Below, in pieces: positions 1 to 5,097 of a stretch of 8,540 bases of DNA. The notes under the pieces are model-generated. The model did no database searches and was not told the origin of the DNA. It saw only the letters and a list, made by a program, of their open reading frames with translations. The position numbers were made by a program, and so were the translations under genes. This DNA comes from JBAZCO01 sp041654915. GTDB taxonomy: Bacteria > Bacillota > Clostridia > Christensenellales > DTU072. The stretch covers positions 1 through 8,540 of the forward strand of contig JBAZCO010000078.1 of NCBI GenBank assembly GCA_041654915.1, read 5' to 3'. Each line of letters starts with the position of its first letter. Within the stretch, counting starts at the first letter, position 1.

Positions 1-381
1 ATACAGCCCCGCATTGCCCTCTTTTGCCGCCGCCTCAAGCTCGTCCCAATGCTTGGCAAATAGCTCTTTGTTGGCGGTAACTATGCTTTTGCCCGCTTTT
101 AGGGCGGCTATCAAGTAGGAGCGTGCCGGCTCGATTCCGCCAAAAAACTCGGCTACAATCGATATCTCGGGGTTGCCCGTCACATTGTTGATATCGGTAG
201 ATACCAAATCGGAATTAATACCAAGTGTCTCCGCTCTCTCGGGATTTCTTTCAAGAATGTGCTTGACCTCAACATCCACCCCGTGCGCTTTTTTTATAAG
301 TTCTTTATTTTTGGTGAGTATCTTGTATGTACCCGAACCCACAGTGCCTAGCCCCAATAAAGCTACACCAACTTTTTTCAT
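1..381 (-). CDS. hom: Homoserine dehydrogenase, N-terminal part (runs off left edge)
   Basis: Reduces aspartate semialdehyde to homoserine with NAD(P)H, the branch-point step towards threonine and methionine, in the cytoplasm. I translated 127 residues by hand from the ATG at 381. The Rossmann dinucleotide loop GLGTVGSG lies at residues 10-17. Two family signatures follow: GGIEPAR at 81-87 and TANKEL at 102-107, which normally precedes the catalytic domain. The catalytic domain and any ACT domain lie outside the window, so length and feedback regulation cannot be judged. The start overlaps the coaX stop by one base (TAATG), with an AAGGAG ribosome binding site inside the last coaX codons and an 8-base spacer, so translation is probably coupled to coaX. 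The family assignment is secure; the precise name rests on recognised motifs only. Confidence 0.93.
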   Translation of the reverse strand, partial: MKKVGVALLGLGTVGSGTYKILTKNKELIKKAHGVDVEVKHILERNPERAETLGINSDLVSTDINNVTGNPEISIVAEFFGGIEPARSYLIAALKAGKSIVTANKELFAKHWDELEAAAKEGNAGLY

Positions 382-1163
382 TATTTTAGCTCCTTTTTAT
401 TTAAGTCGTAAAGGATTTTTAATCCCTTGAGGGATAGCGACCTATCCACCACATCTATCATCTTTGTGCCGCCGTTAATTACAATCTGGCTCATACCGCC
501 GGTTGCAATAACCTTAACTTTTTCAAAGCCGCTTGCCAAGATAAGTTCTTTAATAATGCCCTCTACCAAGCCGACAAACCCGAATATCACGCCTGCCTGC
601 ATATTTTCTATAGTCGTTCTCCCTATTACAGAGCTAGGTTTAACAAGCTCTATGCGTGGGAGTTTTGCCGCCGTGTTGGTCAGTGACTCTGCGCTTGACT
701 TGATACCCGGAGCAATTGCCCCGCCCAAAAATACACCCTTGTCGTCGATAAGACCAAAGGTGGTGGCGCTCCCAAAGTCAACAGTGATAGCAGGACCGCC
801 GTAAAGGTTGTGCGCCGCTACTGCGGTAACAATTCTATCTGCGCCCAACTCCTCGGGGAAAAGGTAGTTTAACTTTAAGCCAAGGTTTAACTTACTATGC
901 ACCATAATAGGTTTCTTTTTGGTGTACCAAGTGCACATATGTTCAATTGTATAGTTTAGCGCCGGCGCAACGGAGCTGATAATAATTCCCTCCACCTCGC
1001 TAAAACAATAGCCGTATGCGCTAAATAGGTCAAGGAAAATCATACCAAACTCGTCCGCCGTCTTTCTGTGGTCGGCGGCGATACGCCAAGTGTTGGTAAG
1101 CTTGTCATCTCGGATTATTCCAATTTTTATGTTGGTGTTGCCAACATCCAAAAGTATTACCAT
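381..1163 (-). CDS. coaX: Type III pantothenate kinase
   Basis: Phosphorylates pantothenate, the first step of coenzyme A synthesis. This is the CoaX class of the ASKHA fold, known to be insensitive to CoA feedback and to need a monovalent cation. The 260-residue product has the usual length. Visible motifs: DVGNTN at 6-11 (phosphate loop), EELGADR at 104-110 with the expected catalytic Asp108, DFGSATT at 129-135, GGAIAPG at 147-153, and ATGG at 220-223. The third motif usually reads D-x-G-T-A-T-T; here Ser replaces the first Thr, a conservative change. Translation starts at ATG 1163 behind GGGAG with a 6-base spacer. The gene has its own promoter, beyond the terminator of the ribosomal protein cluster, and is followed at once by hom. 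Confidence 0.96.
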   Translation of the reverse strand: MVILLDVGNTNIKIGIIRDDKLTNTWRIAADHRKTADEFGMIFLDLFSAYGYCFSEVEGIIISSVAPALNYTIEHMCTWYTKKKPIMVHSKLNLGLKLNYLFPEELGADRIVTAVAAHNLYGGPAITVDFGSATTFGLIDDKGVFLGGAIAPGIKSSAESLTNTAAKLPRIELVKPSSVIGRTTIENMQAGVIFGFVGLVEGIIKELILASGFEKVKVIATGGMSQIVINGGTKMIDVVDRSLSLKGLKILYDLNKKELK

Positions 1164-1205
1164 GGTTTTCTCCCGTGGGCATAATTATTATGGTTAATTT
1201 GCATA

Positions 1206-1235
1206 ATTTTACCATAAAACCCGTGATAAAGTCAA
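1206..1235 (-). promoter_or_regulatory. Extended -10 promoter for coaX-hom
   Basis: On the minus strand a -35 box TTGACT (1235-1230) is followed by an 18-base spacer and a -10 box TAAAAT (1211-1206). The spacer ends in TGG (1214-1212), giving an extended -10 of the TGn type. The transcript would begin near 1199, with a leader of about 36 bases before the coaX ATG. The -35 box overlaps the end of the T-tract of the upstream terminator, so the two elements are packed back to back. Recognised by eye as a housekeeping sigma-factor promoter. Confidence 0.72.
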
Positions 1236-1279
1236 AACAAAAAGGGCTTATCCCAAGTATTTCTCTTGAAAAAGCCCTT
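1234..1279 (-). terminator. Rho-independent terminator of the spc/alpha cluster
   Basis: A perfect 8-base stem, AAGGGCTT (1279-1272) with AAGCCCTT (1249-1242), encloses a 22-base loop that holds a smaller CAAG/CTTG stem. On the minus strand it is followed by five T, a G and four T (1243-1234). It begins 28 bases after the rplQ stop codon and is read in the same direction as rplQ. It ends the ribosomal protein transcript and separates it from coaX-hom. Confidence 0.85.
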
Positions 1280-1307
1280 GTAGTTGATTTTTTGGGAATA
1301 AGTTATC

Positions 1308-1820
1308 TTAAATCAATTGCAAGATTGCAAGGCTTGCATCATCGCCACGGCGGTTGCCTGTGCGTATAATGCGTGTGTAGCCGCCGCCTTGACCTAGTTC
1401 CCTTTCACGCTCTGCATATTTGGGTGCATATTCACGGAAAATCTTTTCGACTAGCGGATGCTTGATATCGCTAATGCGCTCTTTGTATGCTCTTTTGGTT
1501 TCCTTTTCTCCCTGAATTTCTTGTAAATCGGGGAGTGCCGCCATTATGCGTCTTCTTGCCGCAAGCTTTTTAGCGCCGTCATTGGTAAACTTAACCTTGA
1601 TTTTTTCATCTTTAAGGTTGGTTTTTTCCTTGGTAACCTCTACGGTGTCCTCATATGTTCTAATAGCAAGGGTGAGCAATTTTTCTGCTACTCTGCGCAC
1701 TTCTTTAGCACGCTCTACTGTGGTCTTAATAGAACCGTGCCACAAAAGTTCTGCCGCTTGGCTATAAACAAGCTGTAACCTTTGGTCTGTTCTCTTTCCT
1801 AACTTTCTTACTGATGCCAT
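1308..1820 (-). CDS. rplQ: Large-subunit ribosomal protein L17 (bL17), enlarged form
   Basis: Component of the 50S subunit near the peptide exit. Recognised by the N-terminal RKLGKRTDQR region (5-14), the block around TTVERAKEVRRVAEKL (33-48), HPLVEKIFREYAPKYAER (121-138) and the C-terminal GGYTRIIRTGNRRGDDA (146-162). At 170 residues it is much longer than the usual 112-130. The extra length falls in two places: about residues 56-85, a charged stretch with alternating V/T/K, and about 99-119, a Lys/Glu-rich stretch before HPLVEK. The core reads through both without a frame break, so these are real insertions. From memory, similar long L17 proteins occur in some Clostridia. It is the last gene of the cluster. 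The rpoA stop TAA is part of its ribosome binding site TAAGGAG, 9 bases upstream of rplQ. Confidence 0.96.
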   Translation of the reverse strand: MASVRKLGKRTDQRLQLVYSQAAELLWHGSIKTTVERAKEVRRVAEKLLTLAIRTYEDTVEVTKEKTNLKDEKIKVKFTNDGAKKLAARRRIMAALPDLQEIQGEKETKRAYKERISDIKHPLVEKIFREYAPKYAERERELGQGGGYTRIIRTGNRRGDDASLAILQLI

Positions 1821-1829
1821 ACTAACTCC

Positions 1830-2783
1830 TTACTCGTCCTTATTGCTAAAGGCAAGACCTATACTTTCTAGTTTTCTTACTACCTCGTCTAGTGACTTCC
1901 TGCCGAGGTTGCGCACTTTGAGCATATCTTCCTCTGTCCTCTTGATGAGGTCTTCTACGGTAAAGATACCCGCACGCTTGAGGCAGTTGAGCGGTCTTAC
2001 CGATAGCTCTAGCTCCTCTATGCTCATAAATAGTGCCTTTGTTTGCTCGTTATCTTCACGGCTTATCAATGTTTCCATATCTGCCATATCGTCCACAAGG
2101 TTGATAAATAGCCTTAGGTGGTCTTCCATAACCTTAGCGGCAAGAGAAATAACCTCTCTTGGGCTGGATGCCGCATTGGTGCGAACATTGATACGCAGTT
2201 TGTCGTAGTCAATAGATTGCTCTACACGGGTGCTTTCCACTTCGTAACTTACGGCAACCACGGGTGAGAACAGCGAGTCAATGGGAATGTAGCCTATGGG
2301 AGCTTTGGGGTTTTTGTTATCTTTTGCGCTGATATAGCCCCTGCCCACATCAATCATAAGCTCCATATTGATAGCTGCGTTTTCGTCTAGGGTGCAGATA
2401 TAGGCATCGGGATTCATAATCTCTATACCCGTGGGGATATCTATATCCCTTGCACTGACAACACCCGCAGTGCTTTTGTTTAGTGAAACTAAGGCTGGCT
2501 CAAAGTTCTCATAAGAGTGTACTTTGATAGCCAATTCTTTTAGGTTGAGTATGATTTCCGAAACATCTTCACGCACGCCGGGTATGGTGGAGAACTCGTG
2601 GAGTATCCCCTCGATTTTTATACCTGTTACCGCAGCGCCCGGCAAAGCGGTAGAAAGTATACGGCGAAGGCTGTTGCCTATTGTGATTCCGTAACCTCTC
2701 TCTAAAGGCTCAACTGTAAAAGTCGCCTCTGCATTGTTGGGATTTTCTTCCACTAATATTTTGGGTTTGAACATCTCCATCAT
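1830..2783 (-). CDS. rpoA: DNA-directed RNA polymerase alpha subunit
   Basis: Forms the dimer on which the polymerase core assembles; its C-terminal domain touches UP elements and activators. The 317 residues match the normal size. The assembly domain (about 1-230) carries the signature LERGYGITIGNSLRRILS (27-44). A linker of about 20 residues leads to the C-terminal domain (about 254-312), with SVRPLNCLKRAGI (261-273) and NLGRKSLDE (292-300). Arg263 and Asn266 stand where Escherichia coli has the DNA-contacting Arg265 and Asn268. A Pro follows the Arg where Ser is more usual. The start ATG at 2783 follows a very strong AAAGGAGG site with about 10 bases of spacing. An ATG two codons downstream is possible but less well placed. 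It lies 25 bases after rpsD. Confidence 0.98.
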   Translation of the reverse strand: MMEMFKPKILVEENPNNAEATFTVEPLERGYGITIGNSLRRILSTALPGAAVTGIKIEGILHEFSTIPGVREDVSEIILNLKELAIKVHSYENFEPALVSLNKSTAGVVSARDIDIPTGIEIMNPDAYICTLDENAAINMELMIDVGRGYISAKDNKNPKAPIGYIPIDSLFSPVVAVSYEVESTRVEQSIDYDKLRINVRTNAASSPREVISLAAKVMEDHLRLFINLVDDMADMETLISREDNEQTKALFMSIEELELSVRPLNCLKRAGIFTVEDLIKRTEEDMLKVRNLGRKSLDEVVRKLESIGLAFSNKDE

Positions 2784-2808
2784 CTTAAAAATTCCTCCTT
2801 TCGGCTAA

Positions 2809-3432
2809 TTACTTGGAGTACAACTCTACTATCATATGCTCCGCAATCGACAGGTCAACATCTTCACGAGTGGGTAGCGAAACTACTTGTCCGCTCAAGG
2901 TGGCAGGGTCAAAGGTGAGCCACTTGGGCAGGTTGGATATTTTTGCTTCCTTTAGTTCCTTAAAGAAAGGCTTGTCCTTTTTCGTCTCTTTTACTGCGAT
3001 GACATCGCCCGCCTCCACAAGATATGAAGGGATATTTACGGGTTTGCCGTTTACCGTGAGGTGGGAATGATTTACAATTTGTCTTGCTTGCGCTCTGGAT
3101 GCGCCAATGCACATACGATAGGCAACATTATCTAAGCGCCTTTCGATAAGAATGAGCATTTGCTCACCCGTTACGCCCTTCATTTTTTCTGCCATTTCGT
3201 AATATCTGTGGAACTGCTTTTCCAAAAGCCCATAAGCTCTCTTGGCTTTTTGCTTTTCACGCAATTGCACGCTGTAAGCGGTAATCTTTTTGCGGGCAGC
3301 ACCGTGCTGTCCCGGGGGGACGGGGTGCTTTTCTTGTGAGCAGTGCTTGCTAAAGCATCTGTCGCCTTTTAAGAATAATTTAGTTCCCTCTCGTCTGCAA
3401 AGCTTGCAAACAGGTCCTGTATATTTTGCCAT
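2809..3432 (-). CDS. rpsD: Small-subunit ribosomal protein S4 (uS4), zinc-binding form
   Basis: Primary 16S rRNA binder that nucleates assembly of the 30S body. In several bacteria it is also the autogenous translational repressor of its own operon. The 207 residues begin with a four-cysteine zinc site, Cys9, Cys12, Cys26 and Cys31, the same arrangement as in Thermus S4 and typical of the zinc-containing paralog. The S4 RNA-binding domain occupies about 97-160, with RRLDNVAYRMCIGASRAQAR (97-116) and HLTVNGKPVNIPSYLV (123-138). The gene sits between rpsK and rpoA, as in E. coli and Clostridia but unlike Bacillus subtilis, where rpsD lies elsewhere. Its ribosome binding site AGGAGG precedes the ATG by 11 bases. 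Confidence 0.97.
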   Translation of the reverse strand: MAKYTGPVCKLCRREGTKLFLKGDRCFSKHCSQEKHPVPPGQHGAARKKITAYSVQLREKQKAKRAYGLLEKQFHRYYEMAEKMKGVTGEQMLILIERRLDNVAYRMCIGASRAQARQIVNHSHLTVNGKPVNIPSYLVEAGDVIAVKETKKDKPFFKELKEAKISNLPKWLTFDPATLSGQVVSLPTREDVDLSIAEHMIVELYSK

Positions 3433-3453
3433 ACTATCTTAATCCTCCTAAAA

Positions 3454-3846
3454 TTACAGCCTTCTGCGCTTGGGGGGGCGGCAACCGTTGTGGGGTATGG
3501 GAGATACATCTTGTATCTTGGTAACTTCAAGTTCTGCCACCTGCAAAGCACGGATAGCCGACTCTCTGCCCTGTCCCGGCCCTTTGATATAAACTTCTAC
3601 ACGCCTAAGCCCATGGGTTTTAGCAATTTTGGCAGCATCTTCTGCCACCATTTGCGCTGCATAAGGGGTTGCCTTACGGCTACCTCTTAACCCTAGCTTG
3701 CCCGAGGACGACCAACTTATTGTATTGCCGCTCATATCGGTAATTGTAACTATGGTATTGTTAAAAGAGGCATGCACATGGGCTTGTCCTTTTTCGATAT
3801 TTTTAAGGTCTTTCCTTCTTTTAATCGCTGTTCTTCTTACTGCCAT
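3454..3846 (-). CDS. rpsK: Small-subunit ribosomal protein S11 (uS11)
   Basis: Part of the 30S platform that helps form the mRNA exit channel. The 130-residue length is normal. Characteristic segments are AHVHASFNNTIVTITD (22-37), RGSRKATPYAAQ (54-65), VEVYIKGPGQGRESAIRAL (83-101), and the basic end HNGCRPPKRRRL (119-130). It starts 11 bases after rpsM, and the rpsM stop TAG forms the first bases of its ribosome binding site TAGGAG. A Leu-rich GKLGLRG (49-55) replaces the more common G-F-K-G form; this is a mild variation. Confidence 0.98.
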   Translation of the reverse strand: MAVRRTAIKRRKDLKNIEKGQAHVHASFNNTIVTITDMSGNTISWSSSGKLGLRGSRKATPYAAQMVAEDAAKIAKTHGLRRVEVYIKGPGQGRESAIRALQVAELEVTKIQDVSPIPHNGCRPPKRRRL

Positions 3847-3857
3847 TATTCAAACTC

Positions 3858-4229
3858 CTACTTCTTCTTACTGCGCCCGACGGTGCGTTTTGGTCCTTTA
3901 CGGGTTCTGGCGTTTTGTTTGGTGTTCTGCCCACGAACGGGAAGCCCCTTTCTGTGACGCACGCCTCTATAACAGCCTATTTCCATAAGTCGCTTGATGT
4001 TTAACATTGTTTCTCTTTTTAAATCGCCCTCGACATGAAGGTGGGAATCGATATAGTCACGAATTTTGATAATATCGTCCTCTGTTAAATCCTTAACACG
4101 GGTGTCAGGGCTGATGCCGCAAGCTTCCAACAGCTTGGCGGATGTGGTCTTGCCAATACCGTATATATAGGTAAGACCGATTTCTACTCTCTTTTCACGG
4201 GGTAAGTCTACACCGGCGATACGAGCCAT
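3858..4229 (-). CDS. rpsM: Small-subunit ribosomal protein S13 (uS13)
   Basis: 30S head protein that contacts P-site tRNA and forms inter-subunit bridges with 23S rRNA and L5. At 123 residues it is the normal length. It begins MARIAGVDLPREKRVE, has the helix-two-turns-helix segment around GIGKTTSAKLLEACGI (24-39), and the conserved RHRKGLPVRGQ block (about 91-101). It ends in the lysine-rich tail that reaches the tRNA. The ATG at 4229 follows GGAGG (4241-4237) at a 7-base spacing. It is the first gene of the alpha part of the cluster. Unlike all other junctions here, it is preceded by 185 non-coding bases with their own promoter and structured leader, so its expression can be set apart from the spc part. 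Confidence 0.98.
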   Translation of the reverse strand: MARIAGVDLPREKRVEIGLTYIYGIGKTTSAKLLEACGISPDTRVKDLTEDDIIKIRDYIDSHLHVEGDLKRETMLNIKRLMEIGCYRGVRHRKGLPVRGQNTKQNARTRKGPKRTVGRSKKK

Positions 4230-4332
4230 TTAGTAACCTCCAATAATGTTCTCTAAGATAATAATCTATATAGTATCCCGAGGAAAAACCTTAACCTTAA
4301 GGTTCAGCCGCTCCCCAGGCGGTTTGCTAACT
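4230..4332 (-). promoter_or_regulatory. Structured 5' leader of rpsM; candidate autoregulatory RNA
   Basis: About 100 bases lie between the predicted start of transcription (near 4332) and the rpsM ATG. On the minus strand CCGC (4322-4319) pairs with GCGG (4311-4308). The flanking TTCAG (4335-4331) can pair with CTGAA (4307-4303), leaving an 8-base bulge, if transcription starts early enough to include it. Next come a 12-base perfect palindrome AACCTTAAGGTT (4304-4293), a second AAGGTT copy (4292-4287) and a short T run (4288-4284). The bases TTCCTC (4285-4280) could pair either with the GGGGAG loop (4316-4311) or, through CCTC, with GAGG of the rpsM ribosome binding site. Function is inferred. 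The position matches that of the S4-bound leader of the E. coli alpha operon, but I cannot show that the fold is the same. Confidence 0.5.
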
Positions 4333-4337
4333 GAATT

Positions 4338-4367
4338 AGTATACCATATTTAGTTTTCCGTTGTAAA
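4338..4367 (-). promoter_or_regulatory. Extended -10 promoter for rpsM-rpsK-rpsD-rpoA-rplQ
   Basis: Minus-strand -35 box TTTACA (4367-4362), an 18-base spacer, and -10 box TATACT (4343-4338) preceded by TGG (4346-4344), an extended -10. Shifting the -35 by one base (TTACAA) gives a 17-base spacer. The same ATGGTA sequence occurs at the -10 of the coaX promoter in this window. Transcription should start about 6-7 bases further on, near 4332. This promoter would let the alpha operon genes be expressed apart from, and in addition to, read-through from the spc genes. Confidence 0.7.
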
Positions 4368-4396
4368 CGATATAAGACGATAAATAACGGAAAACT
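4352..4396. repeat. Perfect 11-base inverted repeat around the rpsM promoter
   Basis: AGTTTTCCGTT at 4352-4362 is the exact reverse complement of AACGGAAAACT at 4386-4396, with 23 bases between. On the minus strand one arm lies just upstream of the -35 box and the other fills the start of the promoter spacer, touching the -35. As DNA it could be a two-half-site operator. As RNA, in transcripts reading through from rpmJ, it would form an 11-pair hairpin 18 bases after the rpmJ stop. There is no T-tract behind it, so it is not a standard terminator. Confidence 0.7.
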
Positions 4397-4414
4397 CGCA
4401 CAATTTGACGGAAA

Positions 4415-4531
4415 TTAACCTTGTGTCTGTTTATGGTTAGGATACTTGCTGCATATAACCATAATTTTTCCGTGTCTTTTGATAATTTTACATTTGTCGC
4501 ACATAGGCTTGACAGACGGTCTGACTTTCAT
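4415..4531 (-). CDS. rpmJ: Large-subunit ribosomal protein L36 (bL36), zinc form
   Basis: Small zinc-ribbon protein of the 50S subunit. I translated it by hand: 38 residues, starting MKVRPSVKPMCDKC and ending PNHKQTQG. The usual length is 37-38. The zinc ligands Cys11, Cys14, Cys27 and His33 are all present, so this is the zinc-binding (C+) form rather than the cysteine-less paralog used under zinc shortage. It starts 12 bases after infA, whose stop TAG is part of its ribosome binding site TAGGAG (9 bases from GGAG to the ATG). It is the last gene before the non-coding stretch upstream of rpsM. Confidence 0.97.
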   Translation of the reverse strand: MKVRPSVKPMCDKCKIIKRHGKIMVICSKYPNHKQTQG

Positions 4532-4543
4532 AGATAATTTCTC

Positions 4544-4765
4544 CTAATTTTTATTTCTGTAAACGATTCTGCCTTTATTGAGGTCATAGGGGCTGATTGC
4601 AACCTTCACACTGTCGCCCTCAAAAACTTTGACATAGTGAACACGCATCTTACCCGCAAGGTAAGCTGTGATAATATGCCCGTTGGTGAGCTTAACACGA
4701 AAGTTTGTGCCGGGAAGTACTTCAACTACCACGCCTTCAATTTCGATAATATCGTCTTTTGACAT
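4544..4765 (-). CDS. infA: Translation initiation factor IF-1
   Basis: Binds the 30S A site during initiation and assists IF-2 and IF-3. The 73-residue product is a single S1-like OB-fold domain of standard length. It has the opening MSKDDIIEIEGVVVEVLPG, the middle TNFRVKLTNGH...AYLAGKMR (20-40) and the closing SPYDLNKGRIVYR (58-70). The usual A-H-I-S-G-K-M-R segment reads AYLAGKMR here, a small variation. The ribosome binding site AAGGAG (4777-4772) lies 6 bases before the ATG. It is 36 bases downstream of the KOW gene and closely followed by rpmJ, the usual infA-rpmJ pair. Confidence 0.97.
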   Translation of the reverse strand: MSKDDIIEIEGVVVEVLPGTNFRVKLTNGHIITAYLAGKMRVHYVKVFEGDSVKVAISPYDLNKGRIVYRNKN

Positions 4766-4801
4766 AAAGTTCTCCTTGATTTATTTGTGCGCCCTAACAG
4801 C

Positions 4802-5077
4802 TTACTTTGTGCCGTTGTAGGAATAAAGCGCTTTTCTTACTTCGGCGTCTTTGATTTCCTCTCCCGCAACTAGTTTTTCTGCAATTTCTGCAAGAATTAC
4901 TCCTTGGGATTTGAGGTGCTTTATCCTTTTTTTCTTGGGAGAGGCTAGCTTTCTAAGTTTGCCGTCGGCAATCTTAACAAAGTCGGCATCGGTTATTTCT
5001 ACCACAGTAAAAAATCTGCCGCTATCTCTCCCCGCCTTTGAGTATACCACACTGCCTAGTTCTATCTGTTTTTCCAT
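4802..5077 (-). CDS. KOW-domain RNA-binding protein, L14e-like
   Basis: A 91-residue basic protein. Its first half is a KOW domain: LGSVVYSKAGRDSGRFFTVV (7-26), then DADFVKIADGKLRKL (30-44) and PKKKRIKHL (47-55). This pattern resembles the archaeal and eukaryotic ribosomal L14e/L6e/L27e family. The rest, about 56-91, is a charged and probably helical tail. Many Bacillota carry such a gene between map and infA (ybzG in B. subtilis, from memory). Its exact role is not well established; a ribosome-associated or RNA-binding function follows from the fold and location. The ribosome binding site is weak, AAGGAT (5096-5091), with a long, purely A/T 13-base spacer, unlike its neighbours, which suggests lower translation. 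Confidence 0.9.
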   Translation of the reverse strand: MEKQIELGSVVYSKAGRDSGRFFTVVEITDADFVKIADGKLRKLASPKKKRIKHLKSQGVILAEIAEKLVAGEEIKDAEVRKALYSYNGTK

Positions 5078-5097
5078 AATAATAATATATATCCTTA

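Noticed and set aside
427..804. Plus-strand open frame of 125 codons opposite coaX
   Set aside because: It is antisense to the conserved catalytic part of coaX and its composition reflects coaX codons read backwards.
1175..1369. Plus-strand open frame of 64 codons crossing the coaX-rplQ gap
   Set aside because: It runs through the terminator hairpin and into the 3' end of rplQ in antisense, with no recognisable protein pattern.
3369..3551. Minus-strand open frame of 60 codons across the rpsK-rpsD junction
   Set aside because: It overlaps the end of rpsK and the start of rpsD in another frame. Both real genes have full-length, well-conserved products with good ribosome binding sites.
3698..3988. 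Plus-strand open frame of 96 codons, and the nested 3772-3957 frame
   Set aside because: It lies opposite rpsK and rpsM, which have unmistakable family motifs, shows no recognisable motif, and has no ribosome binding site or context; it is a shadow frame.
4255..4280. Possible second promoter box (GATACT or TATAGA) in the A/T-rich part of the rpsM leader
   Set aside because: No acceptable -35 box lies at 16-18 bases upstream; A/T richness alone explains the match.
4352..4396. Reading the 11-base inverted repeat as a Rho-independent terminator after rpmJ
   Set aside because: No T-tract follows either arm on the minus strand, the loop is 23 bases, and the stem is A/T-rich.
4352..4414. Reading the inverted repeat as the end of a mobile element
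   Set aside because: No transposase, target duplication or interrupted gene is present, and only 23 bases lie between the arms.
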